From the NCBI GenBank assembly GCA_046316615.1, contig JBKDAN010000050.1:1-64000 (forward strand): a DNA stretch of 64,000 nucleotides, read 5' to 3'. The notes under the pieces are model-generated. The model made no database searches, was not told the origin of the DNA, and worked only from the letters and a program-made list of their open reading frames with translations. Within the stretch, counting starts at the first letter, position 1. Every line of letters begins with the position of its first letter. This document shows positions 15,433 to 22,731 of this stretch, piece by piece. This DNA is from BJHL01 sp040378885 (lineage in GTDB: Bacteria > Planctomycetota > Phycisphaerae > Phycisphaerales > UBA1924). The position numbers were made by a program, and so were the translations under genes.

Positions 15433-16637
15433 GGTCCACGGTCATGCACGTGCAGACGGCGCGAGCGCAGGAGACTGTGTCGCGCGATGTGTGGCTTGGA
15501 AGCCAGATTTTCGGCGTGGAGGATCTGGAAGCGCTCGACCGCGCCGCGAAGCTCTCGGCGGATCAGCGCGAGGCGGCTCAGGAGCTGATGCGCAGCGCCT
15601 TGCCTCAGGCACGATCACTGGTTGTGCAGTGGTCGCGCGGGTACAGCGAGCTGTCACTTGATCCACAGTTCGGGGACGACTGGGACTCGATGCGGCCCAA
15701 GTATGCCGAGTTGTCCAAGCGGATTGTCGATGACGCGGTGAAGCTTGAGGGTGATGTGATGAACAACCTCAAGAGCCTGCTGAACGAAGACCAGTTGGAG
15801 GGCTGGGCGTCGTTTGAACGCCATCGCAGACGATTGGTGCTGCGATCAGAAGGCGGGCGGACCGATGTGGATGTCTTTGGCATGGTGCGGGCGATCAAGC
15901 CGTCACCCGCGGAGTGGGAACTGCTGGCTCCGATGATGGACGCGTACGAGCGCACGCTCGACAGCATGGTGCAGGAGTACCGCCCCCTGGTTCGCAAGCA
16001 GGGCGACGCGCCCAGCCGCTGGTATGGCGACTTTGAGGTGATGACGCCCGAAGAGCAGAAGCAGTACGTGGAGCTGACCAAGCGGATCAGTCAATTACAT
16101 GTTCGCACCGCGCGGCAGATCGCTGATCAGTTGCCGGAGGACAAGAAGCTTGCGCTGCAGAAACAGCGTTTGTTCGCGGAGGAGCGCGACAATGAGCAGT
16201 ACGAGAGTTTCCGCGGCCTCCCCCACATTCGCAGCGCACTGGGTATTCGTTCGCTCAGCCCCGAGCAGAAGCAACGCATCAAGCAACTGACTCGCGATGC
16301 GGATGAACAACTGCTGCGCGGCCTCATCGCGCAGAAGAACGAGCGCGATCTGAAGATCCTCGCGGGCGAAGATCCCGACGAGAACGGCGAGGACGCCAAC
16401 CGCGCGAAGCAGACCAAGAAGCTGCGCTTCGAGGCGTATCAATCGCTCATGAAGGACGTGTTGACCGCACTCTCACCCGAGCAGAAGCGGGCGTTTGAGA
16501 CGGGCATTGATGACGCAGCTGATGTCGAAAGACTGTTTGCGCGTCGCCGCTACGCCGCGGATCGGTGGAGTTTGGACAGCGATCTGTGGAGCAACGATGT
16601 CGATCGCGTGCCGCTCGCCACCGCAGATGAAGAGTGA
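15423..16637 (+). CDS. Exported helical protein (signal peptide disrupted by frame break)
   Basis: About 400 residues in the long frame, with possible starts TTG 15423 or ATG 15444, neither with a ribosome site. The mature protein is highly charged and helical, with repeated LS-x-(D/E)Q units (LSADQREAAQ, LNEDQLEGW, LSPEQKQRIKQL, LSPEQKRAF), a pattern seen in periplasmic Spy/LTxxQ-like and planctomycete exported proteins; a direct family assignment is not safe. The export signal is in the other frame just upstream (see 15374-15432), so as written the protein would stay inside. Either the assembly carries one T too many or the gene is broken or frameshifted. The BI-1-like gene ends about 100 bases upstream. 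Confidence 0.7.
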   Translation: MFFWSTVMHVQTARAQETVSRDVWLGSQIFGVEDLEALDRAAKLSADQREAAQELMRSALPQARSLVVQWSRGYSELSLDPQFGDDWDSMRPKYAELSKRIVDDAVKLEGDVMNNLKSLLNEDQLEGWASFERHRRRLVLRSEGGRTDVDVFGMVRAIKPSPAEWELLAPMMDAYERTLDSMVQEYRPLVRKQGDAPSRWYGDFEVMTPEEQKQYVELTKRISQLHVRTARQIADQLPEDKKLALQKQRLFAEERDNEQYESFRGLPHIRSALGIRSLSPEQKQRIKQLTRDADEQLLRGLIAQKNERDLKILAGEDPDENGEDANRAKQTKKLRFEAYQSLMKDVLTALSPEQKRAFETGIDDAADVERLFARRRYAADRWSLDSDLWSNDVDRVPLATADEE

Positions 16638-16657
16638 GCGTCGCGAAGTATCCGCGA

Positions 16658-17167
16658 TCACTTCTGGTGAGGCGTGTGAGCGGTCGCGCACGCTTCCGCA
16701 AATGCGAGAAGGGCTTCCATCTGCGTGCGTGACTGCACGTCCCATGTCGCCCAGCGCACGCCATCGACAGTGGGAGCGAACAGGAGCGTCTCGCGAATAG
16801 AGCGCGAAAGCAGCTTGGGCGCGACAGCCGCAAGCGTTGTGTCGTGCACAGGAATGCAAACCTGCGGGCGCTGCGGATTGGGAATCAGGTAGACCCAGCT
16901 CACACCGTTGCTGGTGGGTGTGCGGAACTGCAAGGTCCACTGCCAGGTGCCCAACCACGCCAGTGATTCAGTGGCTTGGGGATACTTGCGGAGGCGCTCG
17001 CGCGTCATGGTCGCAGTCGGACGCATCGCGGCTGGAATGCCGGCGAGCAACTGAGCTGACGTTGGAGACCGGAATCGGTCAGCCCACGCGGGACGCGGGG
17101 CAATCCGCACGCGGGGCCCCTGCCGCGGCGATGAGGATCGTGATCCGACTGAACTCTCCGCAGGCAT
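16658..17167 (-). CDS. Hypothetical protein, 169 aa
   Basis: Starts at the ATG at 17167 with GAGGGGG eight bases upstream. The N-terminal 40 residues are arginine/serine/proline-rich and probably disordered. From RPTATMTRERLRKYPQ onward a compact domain follows: SLAWLGTWQWTLQFRT, WVYLIPNPQRPQVCIPV, LLSRSIRETLLFAPTVDGVRWATWDV. The tryptophan-rich strands and VRWATWDV recall small DUF3788-like proteins, but I cannot assign it. No signal peptide. Convergent with the exported helical gene on its left. Confidence 0.6.
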   Translation of the reverse strand: MPAESSVGSRSSSPRQGPRVRIAPRPAWADRFRSPTSAQLLAGIPAAMRPTATMTRERLRKYPQATESLAWLGTWQWTLQFRTPTSNGVSWVYLIPNPQRPQVCIPVHDTTLAAVAPKLLSRSIRETLLFAPTVDGVRWATWDVQSRTQMEALLAFAEACATAHTPHQK

Positions 17168-17314
17168 AACGCAACCCCCTCTTCTTGGACACACATTCGC
17201 GCGACCCGGCGAGAACGCGACAAAAGTATAGGCAGGTCGGTATTCGACTGGTCACAATTTCTTGGGAGTCGTGGGTTCTGGCGGCTGAGGGGGGCTTTCG
17301 CATACAGTGCGGCC

Positions 17315-17803
17315 ATGCAGATGCACGTTTTGCGGAGTCCTCAGGCGGAAACGGCTCAGACGGCGAAGCTGGATGTTTCGGGCTGCCGGGTGCTGCTGGT
17401 GGATGACAATGAGCAGAATCTGGAACTGCTGCTGGCCTACCTCGACGAGCTGGGCTGCGAACTGCGGACGGCTATCGACGGGCCCGAGGCTCTGGAGGAC
17501 GTCGCCAAGCTGCCGCCCGACCTGATTCTGCTGGACATCATGATGCCCAAGATGTCGGGCTTTCAGGTGTGCAAGAAGCTCAAGGCCAGCGAAGCGACGG
17601 CGAACATTCCGATTCTGATGGTGACGGCGCTGAATGAGGTGTCGGACGTCGAGCGGGCGGTGGAAGCCGGGGCGGATGATTTTCTGACCAAGCCGGTCAA
17701 TCGCGTTGAACTCGTGACACGGGTGAAGACACTGCTGAAGGTGAGCATTCTGCAGAAGCAACTCAAGAAGTCGATGGGTGACCTGCGCAAGCTGCAAGGG
17801 TGA
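17315..17803 (+). CDS. Single-domain response regulator (REC) with C-terminal helix
   Basis: 162 residues. A receiver domain spans about 24-145: acidic pair D30/D31 in VLLVDDNEQN, phospho-acceptor D74 in LILLDIMMPKMSG, switch threonine T104 in ILMVTALNE, and K126 in FLTKPVN; all active-site residues are present. No DNA-binding or enzymatic output follows, only a lysine-rich amphipathic tail (SILQKQLKKSMGDLRKLQ) that could form a coiled coil. Such stand-alone REC proteins work through protein contacts, for example with kinases or a motility switch. No histidine kinase is nearby. The REC domain resembles those of PleD and two-component phosphorelays. Confidence 0.9.
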   Translation: MQMHVLRSPQAETAQTAKLDVSGCRVLLVDDNEQNLELLLAYLDELGCELRTAIDGPEALEDVAKLPPDLILLDIMMPKMSGFQVCKKLKASEATANIPILMVTALNEVSDVERAVEAGADDFLTKPVNRVELVTRVKTLLKVSILQKQLKKSMGDLRKLQG

Positions 17804-17861
17804 GTATTCGCCGCGAAAAACGCGGAAGTGACCGCGAGGATTCGTCGCAAAGACGCGAAGA

Positions 17862-17912
17862 AAAGACAGGAAGTGAGAAACGGGCGGGGCCCAGTTTTCA
17901 CTTCCTGTCTTT
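17862..17912. terminator. Long hairpin between convergent rr and atpH genes, likely two-way terminator
   Basis: Arms AAAGACAGGAAGTGAGAA (17862-17879) and TTTTCACTTCCTGTCTTT (17895-17912) pair over 18 positions with one G-T wobble; loop of 15 GC-rich bases. A-rich on the left and T-rich on the right. The sequence before it has short CGCGAAG/CGCAAAGACGCGAAG near-repeats. Confidence 0.6.
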
Positions 17913-17974
17913 GTTTGCGTTTGGGTTTCTGTGCGGACTTGGCGGCTTTGCGCTGATCGGGAGCGAGTTGCCGG

Positions 17975-18595
17975 TCACGCGTCGAGGATGCGGCCGATCT
18001 TGGCACGCATGGCGCTGCTGCCGTCGGTGTTGAGCTTGTCGGTGAGCTTGCGAAGCTGGGTGGCGATGGAGCCATCGAGGAGCTGGTCACCGATTTGGAT
18101 CTTCACGCCGCCGATCATGTCGGGCTGGGTGTAGGTGTGGACGACGACCTGCTTGCTCAGTGCGCGGGCGAGGCGATTGGTGAGATCGCTGACCATGTCG
18201 GGCGTGGCGGGCTGGGCGGTGTAGACATCGACTTCGACGACGCCGAACTGCTCTTGCACGATTTCCTGGAGGCTATCAACAACGCCAACGAGCGCACTCA
18301 GGCGGCCCTTCTCGTTGAGGACGTGAAGGAACTGCAGGGTTTCATGGTTGATGCGGCCCTTGAAGAGCTTGTCGAGCGTCTTGTTGCGGGCGTCGGGTGT
18401 GACGCTGGGGTTGGCGAGCATTTCGCCCAGTTCGGGCTGGGCTTTGGCCATCTCGATGATCTGCTCGAGCTCGTCGCCGATCTCGGCGATCTTGGATTGG
18501 CCGGCCTGCCCGGGGTTCTTCGCCAAGACCAGCTCAAAGAGGCTCTTGGCGTAGACGCGGGTGACGGCGTTGGAAGCGATAGTGGGCAGGGGCAT
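17975..18595 (-). CDS. atpH: ATP synthase F1 subunit delta
   Basis: 206 residues. Delta joins the F1 head to the peripheral stalk (b subunits). The N-terminal helical bundle starts VTRVYAKSLFELVLAKN, and the C-terminal signature GVVEVDVYTAQPATPDMVSDLTNRL and PDMIGGVKIQIGDQLLDGSIATQLRKL is the conserved delta/OSCP motif (family GGhxhxhGdxhhDxSh). Last gene of the minus-strand atp operon here; atpA, which normally follows, is missing. A heptamer repeat lies just upstream of the start, and no strong ribosome site is visible. Confidence 0.95.
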   Translation of the reverse strand: MPLPTIASNAVTRVYAKSLFELVLAKNPGQAGQSKIAEIGDELEQIIEMAKAQPELGEMLANPSVTPDARNKTLDKLFKGRINHETLQFLHVLNEKGRLSALVGVVDSLQEIVQEQFGVVEVDVYTAQPATPDMVSDLTNRLARALSKQVVVHTYTQPDMIGGVKIQIGDQLLDGSIATQLRKLTDKLNTDGSSAMRAKIGRILDA

Positions 18596-18608
18596 GGGGG
18601 GATCCAGA

Positions 18609-18649
18609 AGGCACTAGGCACTGGGGACTAGGCACTAGGGGAAGGCACT
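18609..18649. repeat. Heptanucleotide tandem repeat in atpF-atpH gap
   Basis: Six near-identical 7-base units in a row: AGGCACT, AGGCACT, GGGGACT, AGGCACT, AGGGGA (one short), AGGCACT. They occupy most of the 96-base space between atpF and atpH, 14-54 bases before the atpH start. Confidence 0.7.
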
Positions 18650-18691
18650 TACGAACGCGGTCAATCCACTTTGGTACTCGGGCACTTCTTC

Positions 18692-19309
18692 TTAGTTCCG
18701 CGCGCCTTCGAGCTGGCGGACGCTTTCATCGAGGAGGCGCTGGGTGTCGTTGGTGTTGACTTCGCGCTTGAGGATCTTGCCGGCCATGCTGGCGGCGAGG
18801 GCGGAGCCTTGGGCATAGACCTCGCTGACAGCGGCGCGCTTGGCGTTGTCGATGTCACGCATGGCCTTCTCACGCATCGCGTTCAGTTCGGCGTCGGCCT
18901 TGGTCTTGAGTTCGGCGGAGATCGCCTGAGCCTGAGCGCGGGCCTTGTCGATTTCCTTCTGGGCTTCGGCGCGGGCCTGGCTGAGGCTCTGCTGATACTG
19001 CTCGAGGGCGTCCTTGGCCTGGGCGCGGGCCATTTCGGCGGCTTCGATTTCGTCCTTGATCTTCTTGGCGCGCTCATCGAGACCGGCGCTGATCTTGGGC
19101 CACACCTGTGTTCCAAGCACCGCCGCAACGATTGCGAAGACGATCAGAGCGGTCACGCCCGTCGCTGCACCTTGCCACCAAGGCTGGAGAGCTTCGGTGG
19201 GCGTGTGTGCATGTTCGCCACCTGCGTGGGACTCGTCAGCGGCGAAGGCGGCAAACGAAACGCACAGGCTGGCGAAAAGACCGGCGACGGAAGCAAAACG
19301 GACGTTCAT
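18692..19309 (-). CDS. atpF: ATP synthase F0 subunit b (with signal-peptide-like leader)
   Basis: 205 residues from the ATG at 19309 (AAGGAG upstream). Subunit b forms the peripheral stalk holding F1 against the a/c motor. An N-terminal hydrophobic stretch ending AAFAADES looks like a cleavable signal peptide, unusual for b but known in planctomycetes (family knowledge). A single transmembrane helix follows (TGVTALIVFAIVAAVLGTQVWPKI), then a long charged coiled coil (AAEMARAQAKDALEQYQQSLSQ, continuing to the end) that dimerises and binds delta. Position between atpE and atpH is canonical. Confidence 0.93.
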   Translation of the reverse strand: MNVRFASVAGLFASLCVSFAAFAADESHAGGEHAHTPTEALQPWWQGAATGVTALIVFAIVAAVLGTQVWPKISAGLDERAKKIKDEIEAAEMARAQAKDALEQYQQSLSQARAEAQKEIDKARAQAQAISAELKTKADAELNAMREKAMRDIDNAKRAAVSEVYAQGSALAASMAGKILKREVNTNDTQRLLDESVRQLEGARN

Positions 19310-19406
19310 GCAAAGCTCCTTGATGGAACTGAAATCTGCGAGTGAGGCAAAGCTCTTGACGAGCCGGAAAGCGTCGCGACGCCGGAAAGGCGCTGCGACA
19401 CGAGAA

Positions 19407-19700
19407 TTACTTCGCGAGGAAGCCGGCCGCGACGGCGAACAGCGTCGCACCTTCGATGAAGACCGCGAGAATGATGGCGGCGGTCTGGACCTTGCCGGCG
19501 ACTTCGGGCTGGCGAGCCATGCTCTCGGTGGCGCCCTTACCGATCAGACCGATGCCGATGCCGGCACCGAGGATGGCGATGCCGCCACCCAGCACCGCGA
19601 GACCCTTGCCCTGGGTCGCGCCGGCGGCTTCTTGAGCGCTGGCAACGGCGGGGAGGGCGGCAACGGCGGCGGCGGCGACGAACTTGCTGAGGCTCTTCAT
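19407..19700 (-). CDS. atpE: ATP synthase F0 subunit c
   Basis: 97 residues from the ATG at 19700 with AAAGG upstream. Subunit c forms the rotating ring. A leader MKSLSKFVAAAAVAALPAVASAQ looks like a signal peptide. Helix 1 is the glycine-rich GLAVLGGGIAILGAGIGIG, the polar loop ESMARQPE matches the conserved RQP, and helix 2 AAIILAVFIEGATLFAVAAGF carries the ion-binding glutamate in IEGATL. The sodium-type pattern (Gln in helix 1 and Glu-Ser/Thr in helix 2) is not seen, so proton coupling is likely (inference). Confidence 0.95.
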   Translation of the reverse strand: MKSLSKFVAAAAVAALPAVASAQEAAGATQGKGLAVLGGGIAILGAGIGIGLIGKGATESMARQPEVAGKVQTAAIILAVFIEGATLFAVAAGFLAK

Positions 19701-19789
19701 ACGACAAACCTTTCTTGCGTCAAGCGACGCGGAAACTGACACGAGGGAAGCGACGATGCGGCGATGAACGCCGCGGGTTGGCCCGTCAT

Positions 19790-20779
19790 TCACGCGTGAG
19801 CGTGCTCGTGGCCGTGGGCATGACCGTGCTCGTGCTCATGGTCATGGTCGTGGTGATCCATCAGGGCGATAAAGACGGTGACAAGGAACATGAAGACGAA
19901 TGCCTGCATGAAGGCGACGAAGAGTTCGAGGAACATGATGCCCGTGCCGCCGAGAATGGCGATCAGCGTGACGGGGCCTTTGATGATGAAGCCCTTGGTT
20001 GCGACCATGCCCGCGAAGCCAAAGAGCGTGGCAAGCAGGATGTGGCCGGCGGTCATGTTGGCGAAGAGACGCAGCGCCAGCGCGAAGGGCTTGATGAGCA
20101 ACTGGCTGGCGAGTTCGAGAACGAAGATGAGGATGGACGCGGGGAAGGGCGCGCCGGCGGTGAGGTGGGCGAAGTAGCCGCCTACGCCCAGACGCTTGAT
20201 GGCGACGCCATTAAAGAAGACGCAGGCGATGATGGCGAGGACGGCGGTAACCCAGATGTTCTGCGTCGCCGTACCACCGATGGGGGTCGCGTGGGCCTTC
20301 TTGAGATCGGACGAAGCAAGGTGGACGATGTCCAAGAGGGGAATCAGGCCCAGCAGATTGTTGACCAAGATGAAGAAAAAGATCGTCCAAAGGAAGGGCA
20401 TCAGCGAGTTTGTGCGCTCACCCAGCAGCGGGCGGGCGACCTCTTCGCGCAGGTAGACGCAGATGACTTCGACCATGTGTGCGAACTTGTTCTTCGTGAC
20501 GTAGCGGTCGGTGCCTTCGCTGGCGGCGCCGGTCTTGATCTTGTTCGCGACGAACAGGCCCAGCAGAATGAGCAGAATGCCGCTGAGGATCAGGTTGCCC
20601 TGGTTGCCCGACCACAACCACATGTCAACGTGCTCAGGGGAGCCGAACCACTTCACCATGAAATCCGGCGATTCGATGGGCTTTGTGATGAACTTGTGGT
20701 TGTACACGTGCTGCGAAGGGTCGTCCGCGGCGAGCGTGAAGAGTGCGTTCTGCATGGATGGCATGAGCGTTGAGATCAT
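19790..20779 (-). CDS. atpB: ATP synthase F0 subunit a, with His-rich C-terminal tail
   Basis: 329 residues. Subunit a holds the two proton half-channels next to the c-ring. Family motifs: LMPFLWTIFFFILVNNLLGLIP, TATQNIWVTAVLAI, SQLLIKPFALALRLFANMTAGHI with the essential arginine in ALRLFANM, and a last helix GIMFLELFVAFMQAFVFMFL. After the last helix the protein ends in about 20 residues consisting almost only of His, Asp and Glu with Ala/Gly, which is not part of the usual family and could bind metal. First conserved subunit gene of the operon, upstream of atpE. Confidence 0.94.
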   Translation of the reverse strand: MISTLMPSMQNALFTLAADDPSQHVYNHKFITKPIESPDFMVKWFGSPEHVDMWLWSGNQGNLILSGILLILLGLFVANKIKTGAASEGTDRYVTKNKFAHMVEVICVYLREEVARPLLGERTNSLMPFLWTIFFFILVNNLLGLIPLLDIVHLASSDLKKAHATPIGGTATQNIWVTAVLAIIACVFFNGVAIKRLGVGGYFAHLTAGAPFPASILIFVLELASQLLIKPFALALRLFANMTAGHILLATLFGFAGMVATKGFIIKGPVTLIAILGGTGIMFLELFVAFMQAFVFMFLVTVFIALMDHHDHDHEHEHGHAHGHEHAHA

Positions 20780-20790
20780 GGTGGAATCGC

Positions 20791-21246
20791 TTACGCAGTG
20801 GTGTCAGCCGAGGGCTGGGAGGGGCGGGAGGATGAACTGGGAACGGGGTTATGCGAGGGCATGCTGTTGAGCAGCATGGCTGCGGCGACCGCCTGCAGCA
20901 TCATGACGACAAACACGCCAGCAAACGAGCCCAGCACCAGCGGGCGGCGGGGCAACTCGAACATCGTGGTCAGGGCGAAGGCCGCGGCGATGGCGAGCAG
21001 CGTTTGGGCCATGGTGCCCGCGAGGATCGCCAGACCGAAACGGTCGGTACGGGCCAGCGGAGGAAGGATCGCCGGGATGACACCCAGCGCCGCTGCGATC
21101 GCGACGACAGAGCCGGCGGCGATCATGGCTTGCGACTCGCCGCCCAGGCCGGCGCACGCCCCCACACCCACAGCAACGCCCGCCACACCCGCGGCGACAG
21201 CCTTGGGCAGGTACTTGGCAACGGGGATGGATGACGTCGTCGTCAC
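20791..21246 (-). CDS. Small membrane protein in atp operon (AtpI-like position)
   Basis: About 151 residues from a GTG at 21246; the open frame continues upstream, so the start is uncertain. Four hydrophobic segments: VAAGVAGVAVGVGACAGLG, AAGSVVAIAAALGVIPAIL, FGLAILAGTMAQTLLAIAAAF and VLGSFAGVFVVMMLQAVAAAM, then a short Ser/Pro-rich tail. It sits between the AtpZ-like gene and atpB with only 11 bases to atpB, the place where atpI (a c-ring assembly chaperone) is often found. The sequence does not clearly match AtpI, but four helices and location fit. Inner membrane. Confidence 0.65.
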   Translation of the reverse strand: MTTTSSIPVAKYLPKAVAAGVAGVAVGVGACAGLGGESQAMIAAGSVVAIAAALGVIPAILPPLARTDRFGLAILAGTMAQTLLAIAAAFALTTMFELPRRPLVLGSFAGVFVVMMLQAVAAAMLLNSMPSHNPVPSSSSRPSQPSADTTA

Positions 21247-21374
21247 GGGTAAACAGGCGGGAAAAGCGTCGATGGAAAGGAAGCCGTACCCAACGCGAAA
21301 AAACACGGCGGGGCCGGGGGGCCAAGCGTAGGAAGTAGGCGGGCGTTCGTCGACCCCGCACAAGGTCTGGCAGA

Positions 21375-21737
21375 TTACTTGCTCAGGCGGCGGAGCAGCC
21401 GGAAGGTACCCGTCAGGAACCCAATGCCGGCGCCGATGACGGTGCCGATGGGGAAAGAGCCTTTCCAGCGGTCGAACAAATACCCGACAACGCCTCCCGC
21501 GGCGGAGGTGAATAGGAAGTCCAGTCCCAGGGCCAGACTCTTACCCAGCTCACCCAAGCCGGCGAGCGGGCCGGGTGCCTTGGGGTGCAGCGACGCTGGT
21601 CGTACCACCGGTTTGGTCAGCAGTTCGGGAATCGGCGGCGGCTCGGACGAGACTTCGGGGGCATCCTTGATCTGATCAACCTTGTCGCGCAGGTTGCGCG
21701 TTGTGTCGTCAAGGTTGAGCGGATCGGACTCGGGCAT
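21375..21737 (-). CDS. AtpZ/AtpI-family protein
   Basis: 120 residues. A polar N-terminus of about 65 residues (TTRNLRDKVDQIKDAPEVSSE then proline-rich) precedes two membrane helices with the family pattern GLDFLFTSAAGGVVGYLFD-RW and FPIGTVIGAGIGFLTGTFRLLRR. AtpZ/AtpI proteins lie at the head of F-ATPase operons and help ring assembly or ion (Mg/Ca) handling (family knowledge). First gene of the minus-strand atp cluster here; tRNA-Arg lies divergently upstream. Confidence 0.8.
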   Translation of the reverse strand: MPESDPLNLDDTTRNLRDKVDQIKDAPEVSSEPPPIPELLTKPVVRPASLHPKAPGPLAGLGELGKSLALGLDFLFTSAAGGVVGYLFDRWKGSFPIGTVIGAGIGFLTGTFRLLRRLSK

Positions 21738-21813
21738 GACGCAGGGTATGCGAAGCGACTCGCGCCGTAGGGGGTTGCATGGGGCCTCAAGGTTCTTTCT
21801 GAGGCGTTCGCGC

Positions 21814-21819
21814 TATACT
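21814..21819 (+). promoter_or_regulatory. -10 box of tRNA-Arg
   Basis: TATACT, 10 bases before the tRNA. A weak TTCTTT lies upstream at slightly short spacing. Transcription would start within a few bases of the mature 5' end. Confidence 0.45.
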
Positions 21820-21829
21820 CGCATTGCTT

Positions 21830-21903
21830 GTGCTCGTAGCTCAATTGGATAGAGCGTCGGCCTCCGAAGCCGAAGGTTGCAGGTTCGACTCCCGCCGAGC
21901 ACG
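21830..21903 (+). tRNA. tRNA-Arg (anticodon CCG)
   Basis: A 74-base cloverleaf: acceptor GTGCTCG/CGAGCAC with discriminator G, D arm GCTC...GAGC, anticodon stem TCGGC/GCCGA with loop CTCCGAA (anticodon CCG, reads CGG), T arm TGCAGGTTCGACTCCCG. CCA not encoded. Confidence 0.95.
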
Positions 21904-21936
21904 TTGGGTTGGCAAGTGACAGTCTGACGAAGCGGA

Positions 21937-21973
21937 AGACGCGGCGTATTGGCCGCGTCTTTGGGTTTTTTGG
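21937..21973 (+). terminator. Terminator after tRNA-Arg, shared with convergent gene
   Basis: Stem AGACGCGGC/GCCGCGTCT (21937-21960) with loop GTATTG, followed by TTGGGTTTTTT. The convergent PH-domain gene ends at 21979. Confidence 0.75.
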
Positions 21974-21978
21974 CCGCG

Positions 21979-22698
21979 TTACAGGTTTCGATACGCGTCG
22001 ATGGCTTCGCGGACTTTGTTGGGTCGCGGGACGTGGGCCATGTGCACTTCGGGCACTTCGTCACTGCTTGTGTAGATGCTGAGCGTCCCGGTGTTGGTGA
22101 TGCGTTCGAGCAGGGACTGCTCGATGCGCACATTGCGAATGTCGCGATGCAGGATCTCGCTGGTGGTCTTGCGGAAGAAGCCGTCGCTATCGATGATGCG
22201 CTTGCTCGTAATGCGAACCCACGAGTGCATGGTGCGAAGCTTCCAGACCAGCATGGGCACGGCGCCGGCAGCAAACAACAAGGTGCCGGGCAGCCACATG
22301 AGGCTGCCGGTTGCCACACGCAACGCCTTGATGGCGAGCAGGGCCCCCACTGCCATGACCAGCCACAGCCCCAAGTACACCGCCGGATTGCTGCGGAGCA
22401 GCGACGGACGGAGCATCATGACTTCCTGTTCGGGACCGTCCTTGGGAGGCAGCGATGCGACATCGCCCGCGTCGACCTTCGCGACCGGAACAGCGGCTTC
22501 GCGCAGCGTGTTGTCGAGCGTGTCGGTGCCGGCTGATGGGGGAAGCGGCGCAGTCGTCACGCGGTGGCGAATCATGAACTCCGCCTGACAGTGCGGGCAG
22601 GTCAGCGTTTGACCATCTGCGGTGTCAGCGGCAACCGCGATCCGCCGCTGGCACGTCGGGCAGGGGGTGATGACGTGTTGGGCGGAAGGGGCAGACAT
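21979..22698 (-). CDS. Bacterial PH-domain membrane protein with N-terminal zinc ribbon
   Basis: 239 residues. The N-terminus has two CxxC pairs (CPTCQRRIAV ... LTCPHCQAEF), a zinc ribbon of the kind common in planctomycete proteins. A linker leads to two transmembrane helices (VYLGLWLVMAVGALLAIKAL and LMWLPGTLLFAAGAVPMLVW), then a bacterial PH-like (bPH_2, YdbS/YdbT type) domain: WVRITSKRIIDSDGFFRKTTSEILHRDIRNVRIEQSLLERITNTGTLSIYTS. The role of such proteins is mostly unknown. The last part faces the cytosol. It is downstream of an unknown exported-type gene on the same strand. Confidence 0.82.
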   Translation of the reverse strand: MSAPSAQHVITPCPTCQRRIAVAADTADGQTLTCPHCQAEFMIRHRVTTAPLPPSAGTDTLDNTLREAAVPVAKVDAGDVASLPPKDGPEQEVMMLRPSLLRSNPAVYLGLWLVMAVGALLAIKALRVATGSLMWLPGTLLFAAGAVPMLVWKLRTMHSWVRITSKRIIDSDGFFRKTTSEILHRDIRNVRIEQSLLERITNTGTLSIYTSSDEVPEVHMAHVPRPNKVREAIDAYRNL

Positions 22699-22731
22699 GA
22701 GGACGGTTCAGGCGCGATGCACGAGCGAGTG

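Noticed and set aside
17315..17803. Response regulator as part of a chemotaxis or kinase locus
   Set aside because: No kinase, che or output gene adjacent; the neighbours are the unknown 169-residue protein and the atp cluster.
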